From Candidatus Barnesiella excrementigallinarum (GTDB lineage Bacteria; Bacteroidota; Bacteroidia; Bacteroidales; Barnesiellaceae): a stretch of DNA of 64,000 bases. Made by a program: the position numbers and the translations under genes. The notes below the pieces were generated by a model that saw nothing but the letters and a program-made list of their open reading frames with translations, ran no database searches and was not told where the DNA came from. The stretch covers positions 1-64,000 of the forward strand of contig DXFL01000023.1 of the NCBI GenBank assembly GCA_019114445.1, written 5' to 3'. Below, one piece after another: positions 42,250-51,071 of this stretch. Position 1 is the stretch's first letter, and each line of letters starts with the position of its first letter.

Positions 42250-43424
42250 CTTTTATTTTTATTTGTCAAAAGAGCCTTTCCTAAAATTTCTATCTGATTC
42301 TCAAAAGCATATTTCCGGGCGACGTTCAAAGCCTCCAACCTCATACTCTCTACTTCTGCCTGATGCCGGTAAACATACATAAAGGCCTTACTCAACTCAT
42401 CTATACTTTTGGGAGCAAACAATAATCCGGTATGCCCCGAATTGACGACATCGGGGATTCCTCCTACATTCGAAGCCAAAACCAAACAGCCTCCGGCCAT
42501 CGCCTCCAATACGACTTGGGGAAGCCCCTCGCTGTAACTCGGCAAAACAAATATATCGTGCGATCTATATTGTTTCATTAAATCGGGGCCGAATGGGACG
42601 AATCCCATTAATTCCACCTTTTCGGCTATTCCGTACCGTCCGATCAAACGTTTCACCTCGGGCATAAAGGCGCCGTCGCCTACAATGGTCAAACGCCAGT
42701 CAAACGGCATTTCGCCCGACAAACATTCAAGCAATTCCGTAAACCCCTTGTTTACTTCTACCCGACCTACAAACAGCAATTTTATCGGCCGAGACCAATC
42801 CACCGGCAACATCGATTCGGGTAAAACAATATCGGACAATCGATAAGGCGAGGTAGAAATATAATGCACTTTATCTGTGAAAAGCGAAAAACGATTGGCT
42901 ATTCTGCTGCCCAATGCCATCACTGTAATATCTTGTTTCGCCACTAACCGCTCTACCTGCCACTCAAAGAGATAGGCCAAGATAGTCGCTAAAATCTTCT
43001 TTATTCCGCCATATCGTTGAGGCAATACACGACGTGTATCTTGCCGCGCCAACAGAACCACCGGTTTACCGTATTTCCCTGCCAACTTCACCAGCTCGAT
43101 ACATATAGGCATAGGCGACATCACCAACAATATATCGACATTCTGCACAAAAGCCGAAAACGTGGCCTTGTTCTCTCGTTTTAATCGGGGCCAACGAATG
43201 CATAAATCGACTAAATCACGGAAAGGAGTCAACTCAAAAAAACGGTCATACCGGTCAAGAAGGTACATATTCTCTTTCTTACAAGCATACTGCCGTCCCA
43301 AGAAACTAAATGATATACCTTTCTCCTGAGATAACCGATTAAGCAATACGGTATAAATATCCTCACAAAAGAGCTTTTCGCCCTCTTTGTAATATCCGGC
43401 TTCAAGATAAACTCCTACTCTCAT
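42246..43424 (-). CDS. Glycosyltransferase family 4
   Basis: 392 residues, GT-B fold. N-terminal half MRVGVYLEAGYYKEGEK; C-terminal nucleotide-sugar domain with KLLFVGRVEVNKGFTELLE, ELMGFVPFGPDLMKQY, FVLPSYSEGLPQVVLEAMAGGCLVLASNVGGIPD (EX7E core SEGLPQVVLEAMA). Builds part of the repeat unit. An 86-base gap separates it from the next upstream gene, the largest but one in the locus, with no obvious promoter. Confidence 0.9.
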   Translation of the reverse strand: MRVGVYLEAGYYKEGEKLFCEDIYTVLLNRLSQEKGISFSFLGRQYACKKENMYLLDRYDRFFELTPFRDLVDLCIRWPRLKRENKATFSAFVQNVDILLVMSPMPICIELVKLAGKYGKPVVLLARQDTRRVLPQRYGGIKKILATILAYLFEWQVERLVAKQDITVMALGSRIANRFSLFTDKVHYISTSPYRLSDIVLPESMLPVDWSRPIKLLFVGRVEVNKGFTELLECLSGEMPFDWRLTIVGDGAFMPEVKRLIGRYGIAEKVELMGFVPFGPDLMKQYRSHDIFVLPSYSEGLPQVVLEAMAGGCLVLASNVGGIPDVVNSGHTGLLFAPKSIDELSKAFMYVYRHQAEVESMRLEALNVARKYAFENQIEILGKALLTNKNKR

Positions 43425-43510
43425 CTGTTTTCTGTATAGTTATCAAATACTCAATCGAGAACTCCCGCCCCACATACACAATAGATAACAATGCCACATT
43501 TGTTTCTATA

Positions 43511-44587
43511 TTATCCAATAATCCGTAAATAAAGATTTAAAAAGGTCTCTTCCGAAAAAAGTCTCTCTGCCTGCAATCGAGCATTATGCGCAAGTTCTTT
43601 CTTCTGTTCCACCGGCAAAGCGATAAACCGTTCTATCACTCGAATAATATCCTGTACATCATTGGGGTCAAACAAAAATCCGCTTTTCCCCTCCTCTACA
43701 ATATAGGGGTTATCACAAACTCGACCACATACCACGGGTATACCACAACTCATCGCCTCGCACAACACATTGGGAAAACCTTCGTAAATCGAAGGGAGGC
43801 AAAACAAGTCGGCACTACGATATACATTCTCAATATCTTCCTTCGGAGCATACATCTCAAATATGTTTTCCATGCCATACATCTTTACCTTTTCTTCACA
43901 AGATTTCATATAACTCGAAGGCTTTCCATACCACGATACCTTTACCGGATAATGCCTTCGTATGATGTTCACCGCCTCAATCAACCGAAGAACATTCTTT
44001 TGTTCCGAGAACCGACCCACTCCTACTATATGCAAACAATCTTCATTAGGAGTATACTCCACCGACGATGGTCTAAACCTTTTTAAATCGACACAATTTG
44101 TTATCACCTCGCATTTGGGCGACAAAAAAGGATACTGAGCCCTTATAAATTTATCCTGTGTATATGAATTGCTTACAATCTTATCGGCAAACCGATAACT
44201 CCAAAATTTTATTCTTTCCTTAACCGTCAATTGTTGTGTTGTATTGCGCTCCGAAACAATCAACTTAAATTTTCCAGCGCCTAACATTTTACAAATGCAA
44301 GCAATAATCGAGGGGCCGTCCAAATAAGAAATCACCACATCGGGCGAATAGGTCTTGATATACTTATATATCGTAAATATACGGCGCCATTTATTATTTG
44401 CTTTGGCCAAATACTCATATTCCACCCCATGCTCGTCGAGATACGAATCGTAAAAGGGGATATCATAATATGAGATCAATCGCACACGATAGCCCGAATC
44501 CTTCAACAAACGGGCCAACCCCACCAGTTGGCGCTGCGCACCACCAGAGGCCAAACAATCGATCATACAAAGTATCTTCTTAGCCAT
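43511..44587 (-). CDS. Glycosyltransferase family 4
   Basis: 358 residues from the ATG at 44587 (MAKKILCMIDCLASGGAQRQL); the frame extends upstream to 44629 inside wzy. The GGAQRQL loop and ISERNTTQQL are typical of GT4 enzymes of the WbpH/RfaG type; C-terminal core FCLPSIYEGFPNVLCEAMSCGIPVVCG (EX7E in YEGFPNVLCEAM). Acts on a lipid-linked acceptor in the cytoplasm. Overlaps the wzy end by eight bases. Confidence 0.9.
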   Translation of the reverse strand: MAKKILCMIDCLASGGAQRQLVGLARLLKDSGYRVRLISYYDIPFYDSYLDEHGVEYEYLAKANNKWRRIFTIYKYIKTYSPDVVISYLDGPSIIACICKMLGAGKFKLIVSERNTTQQLTVKERIKFWSYRFADKIVSNSYTQDKFIRAQYPFLSPKCEVITNCVDLKRFRPSSVEYTPNEDCLHIVGVGRFSEQKNVLRLIEAVNIIRRHYPVKVSWYGKPSSYMKSCEEKVKMYGMENIFEMYAPKEDIENVYRSADLFCLPSIYEGFPNVLCEAMSCGIPVVCGRVCDNPYIVEEGKSGFLFDPNDVQDIIRVIERFIALPVEQKKELAHNARLQAERLFSEETFLNLYLRIIG

Positions 44588-45767
44588 TATGTTTCTCTGT
44601 TTTAATACGAACTTTCTCCTCTCCTGCAATCAAACCCAGCAGTAAAATATACTCGGCATTCGATATGGCGGTATATCCCATTGAAAAAATAGACTGCAAA
44701 AACCAAATCAATATACACAAATAAGCCGATAATCGCATGATGGGAGATAACGACGAATTGCGTAAAAACTTAATCATACTAATAAATATCGTCAAATAGA
44801 GTATAACCCCTACCGCTCCATTGCTAATCAACAACTCCAGCCAGTCGTTATGTGCGAAATTTCCCCATACCGTCACCGACTGAGCCATACCGTTTCCAAA
44901 CATCAGCGTCCAAAAGTTTGTATCGTTATACCAGTGCCCGAACAATATGGGATAGGCCAACCCCCTGCCGCCGATACCATTGTCCTCCATAAACTCCATA
45001 CGAGCCAAAAGCCATTCGTTCGACTCATACGCATAATAAATAAGATAGCTAACCCCCAAAAGCAATATCAATGTAATAAAGAAGGTTTTCACGGATGCCT
45101 TATTCATTTTCATATAGAACATCAATGAAAAGAACAATGCTGCCAACATACACACGATAGTACCCCGCTTGGCGGCAAACATAATGAGCAAGATAGATAA
45201 TATCAATAATACGAAGCCAAAGACCTTATTCCGTTTCAACAAAAAAGGCAGGAATGGGAAAGCCCCCACGATAAAATAGCCACTGTTATTGGTTACCGCA
45301 TCGACCTTTAATGTGCTTAACAAAGTATTCAACATATAGAAATACCTTACAAATGCCAAAGCAAAAAATGCCAGTCCTATGTAAACGAACAAATTCTCGT
45401 TTAGCTTCCCAAATTTGCGGGAGATGACATATCCCATACAAAACGAGAGCATAAAAACCGATATTCCCTTAAATTGCTCCAATGTACTCGCCTTTCCTAT
45501 CGCTTCGTAAACCGTACCGAAAACCTCTTTCGGAGAAAAAAGGAACGTAATAGCCTGTACGAAATAAAAGATCAACCACATCGTCACAAAAAAAGGCTTA
45601 TGAACGTATATGGCCGTTTTTCCATAATAAAAAAGCCCTATCAACAAAAAAAGTAAAATGGCCAACTGAGATATGAGACTGCCCCCAGAATATAAAATAT
45701 CCTGTAAATAGTATACGATAAAGAGAATAACTACAACAAACAATATTATCGGTTTCCGCGATGCCAT
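44580..45767 (-). CDS. wzy: O-antigen polymerase / ligase-like (Wzy)
   Basis: 395 residues, about 11-12 membrane helices and a long loop near the C-terminus (MEFMEDNGIGGRGLAYPILFGHWYN core GIGGRGLAY; later GNFAHNDWLELLISNGAVGVILYL, with the H-N-D-W-L pattern of the O-antigen ligase family). In a Wzx/Wzy locus this is the polymerase that joins repeat units in the periplasm; a ligase role cannot be excluded from sequence alone. Confidence 0.85.
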   Translation of the reverse strand: MASRKPIILFVVVILFIVYYLQDILYSGGSLISQLAILLFLLIGLFYYGKTAIYVHKPFFVTMWLIFYFVQAITFLFSPKEVFGTVYEAIGKASTLEQFKGISVFMLSFCMGYVISRKFGKLNENLFVYIGLAFFALAFVRYFYMLNTLLSTLKVDAVTNNSGYFIVGAFPFLPFLLKRNKVFGFVLLILSILLIMFAAKRGTIVCMLAALFFSLMFYMKMNKASVKTFFITLILLLGVSYLIYYAYESNEWLLARMEFMEDNGIGGRGLAYPILFGHWYNDTNFWTLMFGNGMAQSVTVWGNFAHNDWLELLISNGAVGVILYLTIFISMIKFLRNSSLSPIMRLSAYLCILIWFLQSIFSMGYTAISNAEYILLLGLIAGEEKVRIKTEKHNG

Positions 45768-45813
45768 AACAAATTTATTCTGAAAGATGTCTCGATTCTA
45801 CTACTTATAAAAT

Positions 45814-46776
45814 CTATCTATTTTGAAATGCATTAATTCTTTCGTCCCGGATTACTCCTTTTTCAATAATGAGGCTACGCCGTAACACCTCATTATCGAG
45901 TTCCCGTTCTTCGATAAAACAATCTAAATATTTCACGACCTCTTTACTTAATTCGCCTGAAACCGTTTTATAAAACAACGCCGGTGTATGGTCTACCACA
46001 TAGTGGCGAATCCCATCTACCATGTAATCGGGATTTTCGATAGTCATAGGTATGCTTGTTTCTATGCCTCCGCATCGGTCGCAACTAATGTCTATAATCA
46101 TAGATCCGGGCTTCATACGTTTCAGATCATCGCGATAGAGAATGTGGTCTTTACGTGAAGTATCCCACAATACGGCATTTACCACCACATCATAAAGCGG
46201 GAGCTCCTCCCTGAACAAAGCCTCTGTTTTTCGGTCATAAACAGTAACCATCGCGCCCATATAATTAAGCATATTCATTGCTCCTCGGGCAACATTGCCC
46301 CGCCCGATAACCGCCACTTTGGTATGGTATGGGAATATACCATGCCTCAAATAGGCATGAATAATTGCAGCTTCACCGGCAATTTCGTTATTCCGCCAAA
46401 AAGAGTGACGCCCCATTTCGTACATATCCTCCCAAGCATACGCCGATAATCGACCGTGAATAATCTTGTCGGTAATATCTCTGTTTTGAACGGCATGAAC
46501 CCAGCCAAAAATTATTTGGTCGGATAAATCGCCCAAATATTCGGCATCGCCTATTTTAGGGTCACAGATGATATCTTTCCTAAGGATTTCATCTCTCTCG
46601 CAAATGCCTTTGATACCCTCTCTCAAATAGCAATTATCGTCATAGCCCAAGACCTCGCCATAGCCCTTCTCGATAAAAACATACTCTTTGTTTTTTATAT
46701 ATTGCACATCGCATGGCAATAAAGCCCGTCTATGTTCATTCTCCTTTTGGCTTATTACAAATCCGATTGTTCTCAT
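45814..46776 (-). CDS. N5-(carboxyethyl)ornithine synthase-like dehydrogenase
   Basis: 320 residues, alanine dehydrogenase/transhydrogenase fold. Start RTIGFVISQKENEHRRALLP and EKGYGEVLGYDD resemble N5-(carboxyethyl)ornithine synthase; NAD(P)-binding VAVIGRGNVARGAM (GxGxxxxG) and late IDISCDRCGGIETS follow. Known members reductively condense pyruvate with the side-chain amino group of ornithine or lysine. In a polysaccharide locus the product would be an amino-acid substituent. Six bases before it, upstream on the mRNA, ends the ATP-grasp gene, consistent with joint function. Confidence 0.75.
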   Translation of the reverse strand: MRTIGFVISQKENEHRRALLPCDVQYIKNKEYVFIEKGYGEVLGYDDNCYLREGIKGICERDEILRKDIICDPKIGDAEYLGDLSDQIIFGWVHAVQNRDITDKIIHGRLSAYAWEDMYEMGRHSFWRNNEIAGEAAIIHAYLRHGIFPYHTKVAVIGRGNVARGAMNMLNYMGAMVTVYDRKTEALFREELPLYDVVVNAVLWDTSRKDHILYRDDLKRMKPGSMIIDISCDRCGGIETSIPMTIENPDYMVDGIRHYVVDHTPALFYKTVSGELSKEVVKYLDCFIEERELDNEVLRRSLIIEKGVIRDERINAFQNR

Positions 46777-46782
46777 AGGAAT

Positions 46783-47685
46783 TCAATTTTTCAAATTTAT
46801 CATAGAGCCCAATAATAAATCTGTTTCATCTAACAAGTTTGCATCGAAACCACTTGCCGGATAAAAAGTCATTTCACCGAACCAAATAACTCCATCTTGA
46901 TTATATAAATCTACTCGCACGAATGGAATCCCGGTCGATAACCGTCCGGCCAGCTCAAACATCTCGTCTATACCCCGAGGCTTCGGTAATGTAAAGCCTT
47001 CGGGAGCCTCTTTCCCCCGCTTGTTCAAGCGTAAAAGCGACCAAGCCCTATCGAAAAAATAAAACTTGGGACTGCCTATATTCCGATCGACACAAACCAT
47101 TACACAATAAACATTCCCATCGAAACAGAAAAATTTATAATCGTCTAAATCGCCGTGCCCATCGACCAAATACTCTTCGGCTATGATTCGGGGTGTAACA
47201 TTTCTATACGGCCACTCTTTCGTTAAGGCATATATATCGCGCTGCATAGAGTAGCTGAGTTTCGACAATGCCGCCTGCTTATCAAACTGCTTTTTATCCC
47301 GGCAAATTACCACTCCTTCGCCTCCGCCATCATGTGTCGTTTTCAATACAAATTTATCGGGCAACCTATCGAAATCGATCTCTTCCACCCGATTCCACAC
47401 ACCCAATGTCGGTATAATATACTTATCCCCTATTACAGAAGCTACATATTTTTTGGCTTCGCATTTATCCACCATCGTCGTATATTGGGGATTGCGATCA
47501 TATAATTTCAGCCACTGCAATTTTTCATTGAATGTTACCGGATTCTTCAAATGAAGGCTCTTTTTCATCATCAGAGAGTAAACCAAGCGCAAATAAACAG
47601 CATCACTGTAAAGAAAATAGGTTTTCTTTACAATGGCCAAAAACAATTGGCGTGGCGAACATATATAGTTGATAACAGACTGCAT
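46783..47685 (-). CDS. TupA-like ATP-grasp ligase
   Basis: 300 residues. ATP-grasp features of the TupA-like family: NPVTFNEKLQWLKLYDRNPQYTTMVDKCEAKKYV (cores FNEKLQWLKLYDRN, VDKCEAKKYV), then KFVLKTTHDGGGEGVVICRD (ATP-binding glycine loop), ITPRIIAEEYLVDG, DYKFFCFDG and VRVDLYNQDGVIWFGEMTFYPASGF (metal ligands E and the final FxPASG). TupA is tied to poly-amino acid attachment in teichuronopeptide; the family is thought to form amide bonds. Here it likely links an amino acid to a uronic acid carboxylate. Confidence 0.85.
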   Translation of the reverse strand: MQSVINYICSPRQLFLAIVKKTYFLYSDAVYLRLVYSLMMKKSLHLKNPVTFNEKLQWLKLYDRNPQYTTMVDKCEAKKYVASVIGDKYIIPTLGVWNRVEEIDFDRLPDKFVLKTTHDGGGEGVVICRDKKQFDKQAALSKLSYSMQRDIYALTKEWPYRNVTPRIIAEEYLVDGHGDLDDYKFFCFDGNVYCVMVCVDRNIGSPKFYFFDRAWSLLRLNKRGKEAPEGFTLPKPRGIDEMFELAGRLSTGIPFVRVDLYNQDGVIWFGEMTFYPASGFDANLLDETDLLLGSMINLKN

Positions 47686-47712
47686 ACAAAATATAATTAA
47701 AGATATAAAATC

Positions 47713-48966
47713 TTATTCTTTCATACAACGCTTTGCGGTTAAATAAATCGAAACTCCTATCGCACCCCGCGTCAGCAACAATACAAGAGCAACCCCTATA
47801 TAACTAAACTTGGGAACAAGTATCCAAGCTAAGATGAATCCGATAACAGACCACACCACGTATATGTTACGCATGAGATTTTCTTTTCCCACCAAAACCA
47901 AATAATTGGTTCCATAGGAGTTGGCAAGAAACATGAAAATGGGCGACAATGCCAATATGCGTATCACATACGCCGAATCCGAGAAATTGGGCGTTAAGAA
48001 TATATCTACAAAAAGGTCGGCACAAAGGAACATCAACAGGCTCATAACCAATGCGATCACCCCCGTAATCTTTACATACACGCTATGTTTCTCCTTATGT
48101 CTCGCCAAAAAAGGGAAAAATGTACGGGAAAGGACTTGTGTCAACTGGTCTACAATTCCATGAAACTTTTCGCCTCCCGAATAAATACCCGTAGCCCCCT
48201 CTCCGCAATAGGTCCGCAATAAAATTACCGAGAAATTATTATATAAGTTTGGGACTATCAGACTGACAAACATATTTGTCGAAGATTTCAATCGGTTCAC
48301 AATCGGTTTGATACCAGGGAATTTCACATATACCCCATACCGTTTTATCAAAATGTATATCGCAATTATTCCGCTTACCAAATAACCGCACGCAACCAAA
48401 AGGGGTTGGTATACATAATCGCTCTGTTTGCGAATGACGACAAATACCAATACCGTAAATATCAACTTCGACAAAACATTCAAAATCGTTATGTATTTCA
48501 TATGCTCGAATGCCTGAAACAGCCATTCGGGAAATAAAATATGTCCGGGGATATATGCAAATGTCAATAGTAACAATAACTCATACTCTTTCGAAACAGA
48601 AAACAAAGGTAACACCGAAAACAGCAGAACAAAGCAAATTACCATAAGGGTCAATTTCGAAAAAATCACCTCACTGAAAATTTGAGAAACCACATCGATA
48701 TTCTCCCGTGACCGGGCGGCGTCTCTAGTTGCCGTATAGTTAAATCCCCAATCAACGACAGTCTCCACAATTACAATCACGGCCGTAGCAAAAGCTATTG
48801 CACCAAACTTTTCCACACCTATCACCCGGGTGAGATAAGGCAATGTAATAAGCGGAAAAACAAACGATAAAACTTTAAGGAGCGACAAATAGAAAAAATT
48901 CCCTATCAGGCCCCGTGTATCCCGATTCTGAAAAAGCAATTTTATTTTCGACTTATCCAGCTGCAT
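47713..48966 (-). CDS. wzx: Polysaccharide flippase (Wzx)
   Basis: 417 residues with about 12 membrane helices. N-terminal NFFYLSLLKVLSFVFPLITLPYLTRVIGVEKFGAIAFA (cores FPLITLPYLTRVIG, FGAIAFA) is the standard Wzx/RfbX opening; GAVALY-like IYSGGEKFHG occurs mid-way. Exports undecaprenyl-linked repeat units to the periplasm. Its ATG overlaps the epimerase stop by one base (TAATG), so translation is coupled. Confidence 0.9.
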   Translation of the reverse strand: MQLDKSKIKLLFQNRDTRGLIGNFFYLSLLKVLSFVFPLITLPYLTRVIGVEKFGAIAFATAVIVIVETVVDWGFNYTATRDAARSRENIDVVSQIFSEVIFSKLTLMVICFVLLFSVLPLFSVSKEYELLLLLTFAYIPGHILFPEWLFQAFEHMKYITILNVLSKLIFTVLVFVVIRKQSDYVYQPLLVACGYLVSGIIAIYILIKRYGVYVKFPGIKPIVNRLKSSTNMFVSLIVPNLYNNFSVILLRTYCGEGATGIYSGGEKFHGIVDQLTQVLSRTFFPFLARHKEKHSVYVKITGVIALVMSLLMFLCADLFVDIFLTPNFSDSAYVIRILALSPIFMFLANSYGTNYLVLVGKENLMRNIYVVWSVIGFILAWILVPKFSYIGVALVLLLTRGAIGVSIYLTAKRCMKE

Positions 48967-49979
48967 TATTCACCACAATTATACGACTTATGCCACGCTA
49001 CGAATTCAGCCAATCCTTCGCCCAACGTAACCGAAGGCTTGAATCCGAACGTCTGTTCAAACTTCGACGAGTCGGCATACGTTTGGTACACATCGCCCGG
49101 TTGCATAGGATACATCTCCAATATGGCCTTTTTCCCCAAGTTCTCTTCCATGATATGAATAAAATCCATGAGAGGCACCGGATGCCCGCATCCTACATTA
49201 TAAACATCGTATATATGCTCCTCTTCGCGATTATAATCTATCGCTTTTACCGTAGCTTCCACAATATCGTCGATATAGGTAAAGTCCCTCGACAAGTTTC
49301 CGTTATTAAAAACTTTTATGGGACGGCCTTCTTGAATTGCTGTCACAAAAAGCGAAGGAGCCATATCGGGACGACCCCACGGCCCGTAAACCGTAAAATA
49401 TCGAAGTCCCGTCATGGGTATCCGGTACAGATGTGCATATACGTGCGCCATCAATTCATCTGATTTTTTCGTGGCGGCATATAAGCTCACAGGTTTATCG
49501 GTCTTGTCCTCCTCCGAAAATGGCACATGGGAGTTCATGCCATATACGCTGCTCGACGAAGCAAATACAAAATGCTTGACCGGATAGTGTCTCATACACT
49601 CCAACAGATTCACAAATCCTATCAGATTACTCTCTACATAGGCATACGGATTCTCCAAAGAATATCTTACCCCGGCTTGGGCTGCCAAATTACAGACCTT
49701 GTCGAAACGCTCTGCTTCAAAAAGATGTTGCAGACTTTCTCGCTCCGACAAATTTATTTTTATAAACCGCAATCCGTTATATAAACGGCTTTGAACAAAT
49801 ACCTTATCTTGTATGGCCGACTTATCTATTCCCAACAAAGACAAACGGGAATATTTTAACTCTACGTCATAATAATCGTTGATATTGTCGAGGGCAACAA
49901 CATCATCGCCCCGTTCTACTAACCTACGGCACAAATTACTGCCTATAAACCCGGCCCCACCGGTTACCAATATCTTCAT
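48966..49979 (-). CDS. UDP-glucuronate 4-epimerase
   Basis: 337 residues, extended SDR. GGAGFIGSNLCRRL (NAD), DNINDYYDVELKYSRL, NLAAQAGVRYSLENPYAYVESN (core LAAQAGVRYS), ASSSSVYG and YAATKKSDEL (YxxxK) and RYFTVYGPWGRPDMA are those of UDP-GlcA 4-epimerases (UDP-GlcA to UDP-GalA) rather than UDP-Glc 4-epimerases. First gene of the polysaccharide locus; transcribed from an element near 50330, giving a leader of about 345 bases. Confidence 0.9.
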   Translation of the reverse strand: MKILVTGGAGFIGSNLCRRLVERGDDVVALDNINDYYDVELKYSRLSLLGIDKSAIQDKVFVQSRLYNGLRFIKINLSERESLQHLFEAERFDKVCNLAAQAGVRYSLENPYAYVESNLIGFVNLLECMRHYPVKHFVFASSSSVYGMNSHVPFSEEDKTDKPVSLYAATKKSDELMAHVYAHLYRIPMTGLRYFTVYGPWGRPDMAPSLFVTAIQEGRPIKVFNNGNLSRDFTYIDDIVEATVKAIDYNREEEHIYDVYNVGCGHPVPLMDFIHIMEENLGKKAILEMYPMQPGDVYQTYADSSKFEQTFGFKPSVTLGEGLAEFVAWHKSYNCGE

Positions 49980-50186
49980 ACTATTCGTTATTCTTTTTCA
50001 AATATTTGCTCGGAATAAATCTCGTAGCTATTGCAAACAAATTTTCGAGGCGTATTATCACTCAATAAAAAAACGGCAATATATAACTATTCCTCTATCC
50101 CGATAAAACAGTCTACCAGCACCCGCATTCAGTTCCCTTATCCCTTATTTTTATCTTTTGTTCTTAAAAACAAGCCTTTGCCGAGG

Positions 50187-50288
50187 TCAAAAATCGGCCG
50201 CAAGGGTTCCGGTTTTGATAAAACCCAATACCCTGGACAACCGACTGTTATCCTTCACAAAAAGCGAACCTCCTAACGAGTTTTGCAT
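50187..50288 (-). CDS. Possible 33-residue leader peptide
   Basis: ATG at 50288 preceded by AAGGGAGAGGG, stop TGA at 50187. The peptide begins MQNSLGGSLFVKDNS and ends IKTGTLAADF. It sits in the polysaccharide leader, between the -7 element and the first gene. It could be an attenuation peptide, a remnant of a lost gene, or chance. Not a known family. Confidence 0.25.
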   Translation of the reverse strand: MQNSLGGSLFVKDNSRLSRVLGFIKTGTLAADF

Positions 50289-50329
50289 CCCTCTCCCTTG
50301 AAGACAGAGTTACAAATACAATTCGGAGA

Positions 50330-50337
50330 CAAATATA
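50330..50337 (-). promoter_or_regulatory. -7 element of the polysaccharide locus
   Basis: Minus strand TATATTTG; the -33 position is only T-rich. Confidence 0.5.
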
Positions 50338-50436
50338 ATAGATATATACGGATTAAAAAATTATTTATTTATTTAATTATTATTACATTCTTTATCATTC
50401 CGATTTTATCGGGTTAAAGCCCCCTATAATATAAAA

Positions 50437-50476
50437 TCCGCTTATTCTCTATCCCAGGGAATAAGCGGATTTTTCA
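50437..50476. terminator. Intrinsic terminator after the small repeat protein gene
   Basis: AAAATCCGCTTATTC / GAATAAGCGGATTTTT (about 14 pairs), loop of about 12. A-rich left arm and T-rich right arm: works for either strand; on minus it ends the small-protein transcript. Confidence 0.85.
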
Positions 50477-50567
50477 TCTTCACTAAAACAGATAAGAAAT
50501 AAGAACGATTTTTGTTTCTCAACAATACATCACAAAATTTTTAATAGAGAGGTTATTAGGGGACTTC

Positions 50568-50816
50568 TTAAAAGAGCACAACGTCGGTGGCAGGTGCAGG
50601 CTCCTCTTTCTGAGGCTCTTGCGAAGGCACACTATCGGTAGGGGCGGGCTCCTCGGACAAGAAAATCAACGAGGCTTGCGGCTCCTCTTTTTGAGGCTCT
50701 TGTGAAGGTACACTATCGGTAGGGGCGGGCTCTACCTTCGTATCTTGTGCAAAAAGATGAGACGATATACCAACAGACATCATACATACAGCAACTGCTA
50801 ACATTAACTTTTTCAT
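50568..50816 (-). CDS. Small secreted protein with two Pro/Glu-rich repeats
   Basis: 82 residues. Signal peptide 1-23 (ISSHLFAQ-DT). The mature part holds two copies of an 18-residue unit EPAPTDSVPSQEPQKEEP, separated by QASLIFLSE, and ends ATDVVLF. The repeat is also clear in DNA (about 50600-50652 and 50681-50732, over 90% identical by eye), so the duplication is recent. No cysteines, no known family; probably disordered in the periplasm or outside. Preceded by a sigma-54-type promoter and activator-like sites, and by the gene of a sigma-54 activator. Confidence 0.7.
   Translation of the reverse strand: MKKLMLAVAVCMMSVGISSHLFAQDTKVEPAPTDSVPSQEPQKEEPQASLIFLSEEPAPTDSVPSQEPQKEEPAPATDVVLF
50600..50732 (-). 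repeat. Tandem coding repeat in small secreted protein
   Basis: Two units of about 53 bases, 50600-50652 and 50681-50732, differing at only a few third positions, encode the same Pro/Glu-rich peptide. Confidence 0.8.
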
Positions 50817-50874
50817 AATCTTTTCGTTTTTAATTGTTTGTACTATTATATTCCATTCTTCGATGATTAAAAAT

Positions 50875-50889
50875 ACAATCTGCGTGCCA
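50875..50889 (-). promoter_or_regulatory. Sigma-54 (-24/-12) promoter of the small secreted protein gene
   Basis: Minus strand TGGCAC-GCAGA-TTGT: the -24 GG and the spacing are exact; -12 reads TTGT in place of TTGC. Start codon of 50568-50816 is about 59 bases downstream of the -12 element. No TAnnTTTG element is close by. Confidence 0.7.
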
Positions 50890-50956
50890 ATCGTGTCACA
50901 AATTCAATAATATACTGACAACAAGAGTTTTACATAATATTTACAACATGAGCCGG

Positions 50957-51010
50957 GTGTGGAAAAGTGTGGAATATAAATCGCGGAGTGTGGAATTTTT
51001 CCACACTCCG
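50957..51010 (-). promoter_or_regulatory. GTGTGGAA repeats, candidate upstream activating sequence
   Basis: GTGTGGAA at 50957-50964, 50967-50974 and 50988-50995, and inverted TTCCACAC at 50999-51006. The last two form a 12-pair palindrome CGGAGTGTGGAA / TTCCACACTCCG. The cluster lies 68-121 bases upstream of the -24 element, the usual place for a sigma-54 activator. There is no T run, so it is not a terminator. Confidence 0.65.
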
Positions 51011-51071
51011 CTCCAATATCGCCCTTATCCGAAACAATCGGCACCCTCTATGGGGCGAAAACGAAAGTATA

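Larger units (their letters stand above)
49980..50567. other. Leader of polysaccharide locus and intergenic region
   Basis: 588 bases. A minus-strand -7 element TATATTTG lies at 50330-50337, implying a leader of about 345 bases for the polysaccharide genes. Within it a 33-codon frame (50187-50288) has a purine-rich AAGGGAGAGGG before its ATG. No UpxY/NusG-type gene is present. A strong hairpin at 50437-50474 separates it from the small repeat protein gene. Confidence 0.6.

Noticed and set aside
50984-51010. Terminator for the kinase/activator operon
   Set aside because: The palindrome lacks a T run on the minus strand and is part of a set of repeated GTGTGGAA half-sites; operator function fits better.
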